Part shown: one piece after another, positions 23,026 to 23,510 of the stretch
Position numbering within the stretch: the first letter of the stretch is position 1
How the letters are laid out: every line of letters begins with the position of its first letter
NCBI GenBank assembly: GCA_009910795.1
Contig: VMEE01000036.1
Location: forward strand, 1 to 23,510
From: Dehalobacter sp. CP
Lineage (GTDB): Bacteria; Bacillota_B; Desulfitobacteriia; Desulfitobacteriales; Syntrophobotulaceae
Reading direction: 5' to 3'
DNA length: 23,510 bases
Program-made: the position numbers and the translations under genes
The notes under the pieces: model-generated
What the model was told of the DNA's origin: nothing
Seen by the model: the letters and a program-made list of their open reading frames with translations, nothing else
Database searches by the model: none

Positions 23026-23510
23026 ATGATAGATAAATTCACCACAAAAGGTTTTGCTGATTACTTTATAGAACAAAGAGGGTATGTAAACACATTTTTA
23101 GAAAAGATCGATACTTTCATCGACTGGAAAAACATTGAAAGCCTTTTAAACAAAAAATATAAAAAGGTTGAAAGCGCTGATGGTAGACCGGCATATCCGC
23201 CATTACCTATGTTTAAGCTTTTATTGCTGCAAAGGTGGAACAACTTAAGTGACTTTTTCTAAAGGATAGCCCACTTCAATCCCATCCAGGTGGTGTATTT
23301 CTGTTTGGAGTGCCTGGTGTATTTCTACTTGGAGATGGTGGTGGAATTCAGTTTATCATTATCAACAGACTCATAAGCTCGGTAAGATATAAGGTTGAAC
23401 AGAGCATAGGAACTTTAAAAAGGGGTTATCAGTTTTTCCGGATGAGGTATAAGGGGCTCAAGAAGGGGAACATGGAGTTTCTCTTAAACGCAATGGCGTT
23501 CAACCTGAAA
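23026..23510 (+). pseudogene. IS5-family transposase, middle deleted and interrupted by an IS21 end
   Basis: The N-terminal part (76 codons, 23026-23253) reads MIDKFTTKGFADYFIEQRG and on to GRPAYPPLPMFKLLLLQRWN then NLSD, the IS5 N-terminal domain. The C-terminal part resumes at 23361 with INRLISSVRYKVEQSIGTLK, then FFRMRYKGLKKGNMEFLL, the IS5 C-terminal Y-R-G-L region, and runs to the window edge. Judged by family length, roughly the central half of the protein with the DDE core is missing. A 113-bp IS21 end fills the gap. The gene is dead. Confidence 0.85.
23248..23360 (-). repeat. Solitary IS21 left end, 113-bp repeat copy B
   Basis: This is identical to 1788-1900 except for one base (23352). 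It includes both 20-bp direct repeats (23291-23310 and 23315-23334), but istA and istB are absent. The outer boundary at 23360 matches the boundary of the full element; the inner boundary falls at AGTGAC, which also suits the Ser-Asp codons of the interrupted IS5 transposase. Confidence 0.85.

Noticed and set aside
1..23510. tRNA or rRNA genes
   Set aside because: No cloverleaf-like segment with a TTCGA-type arm and no ribosomal RNA signature was seen by eye in the intergenic regions.

Overview
The window looks like an accessory island or an integrated, decayed plasmid from a Gram-negative bacterium. By eye it has moderate to low GC. The genome is rich in insertion sequences, and the type III restriction system, AbrB/PIN and RelE modules and acyl-CoA dehydrogenase fragment would suit an environmental anaerobe such as a Brocadiales-type planctomycete, Nitrospirota or Desulfobacterota. 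No marker gene is present, so the lineage is a weak inference.

Layout. (1) 1-1900 is the istA end of an IS21-family element on the minus strand, with istB running off the left edge. It has cut off the 3' end of an iteron-plasmid replication initiator (1900-2325), which also carries an amber codon. The rep promoter and 22-bp iterons lie at 2359-2452. A 30-codon transposase fragment follows at 2586-2678. (2) 2998-8559 is a three-gene minus-strand operon: a small conserved protein, a beta-class DNA methyltransferase (Mod) and a DEAH helicase/nuclease (Res), forming a type III-like restriction-modification system. (3) 8747-9611 is a frameshifted acyl-CoA dehydrogenase pseudogene. (4) 9655-11296 is a toxin-antitoxin cluster: AbrB/RelE, a broken AbrB/PIN remnant, and an intact AbrB/PIN pair with a near-consensus promoter. 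(5) 11608-12699 holds an intact serine recombinase and a second one lacking its catalytic N-terminus. (6) 12936-14353 is an intact IS256-family element with 9-bp target duplications. (7) 14442-14954 has a near-consensus promoter, a structured leader with two tandem intrinsic terminators, and a SemiSWEET/PQ-loop transporter gene. (8) 15172-22835 is the main find: a dynamin-like GTPase, a two-TM helical protein, a 1041-aa HerA/VirB4-like ATPase, a WHH-type HNH nuclease, a SUKH (SMI1/KNR4) immunity-like protein and a polytopic membrane protein. The first four genes overlap. (9) 22955-23510 is an IS5-family transposase whose middle has been replaced by a solitary 113-bp IS21 end nearly identical to 1788-1900.

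How it fits together. The 15172-22835 operon joins parts normally seen apart: membrane-remodelling GTPase, DNA or protein pumping ATPase, nuclease effector and dedicated immunity protein. I infer an anti-phage or inter-bacterial conflict system in which the HerA-like ATPase is coupled to a neutralised nuclease. The restriction system, toxin-antitoxin modules and recombinases support a mobile defence-island setting, and the IS21 ends on both sides record repeated IS activity.
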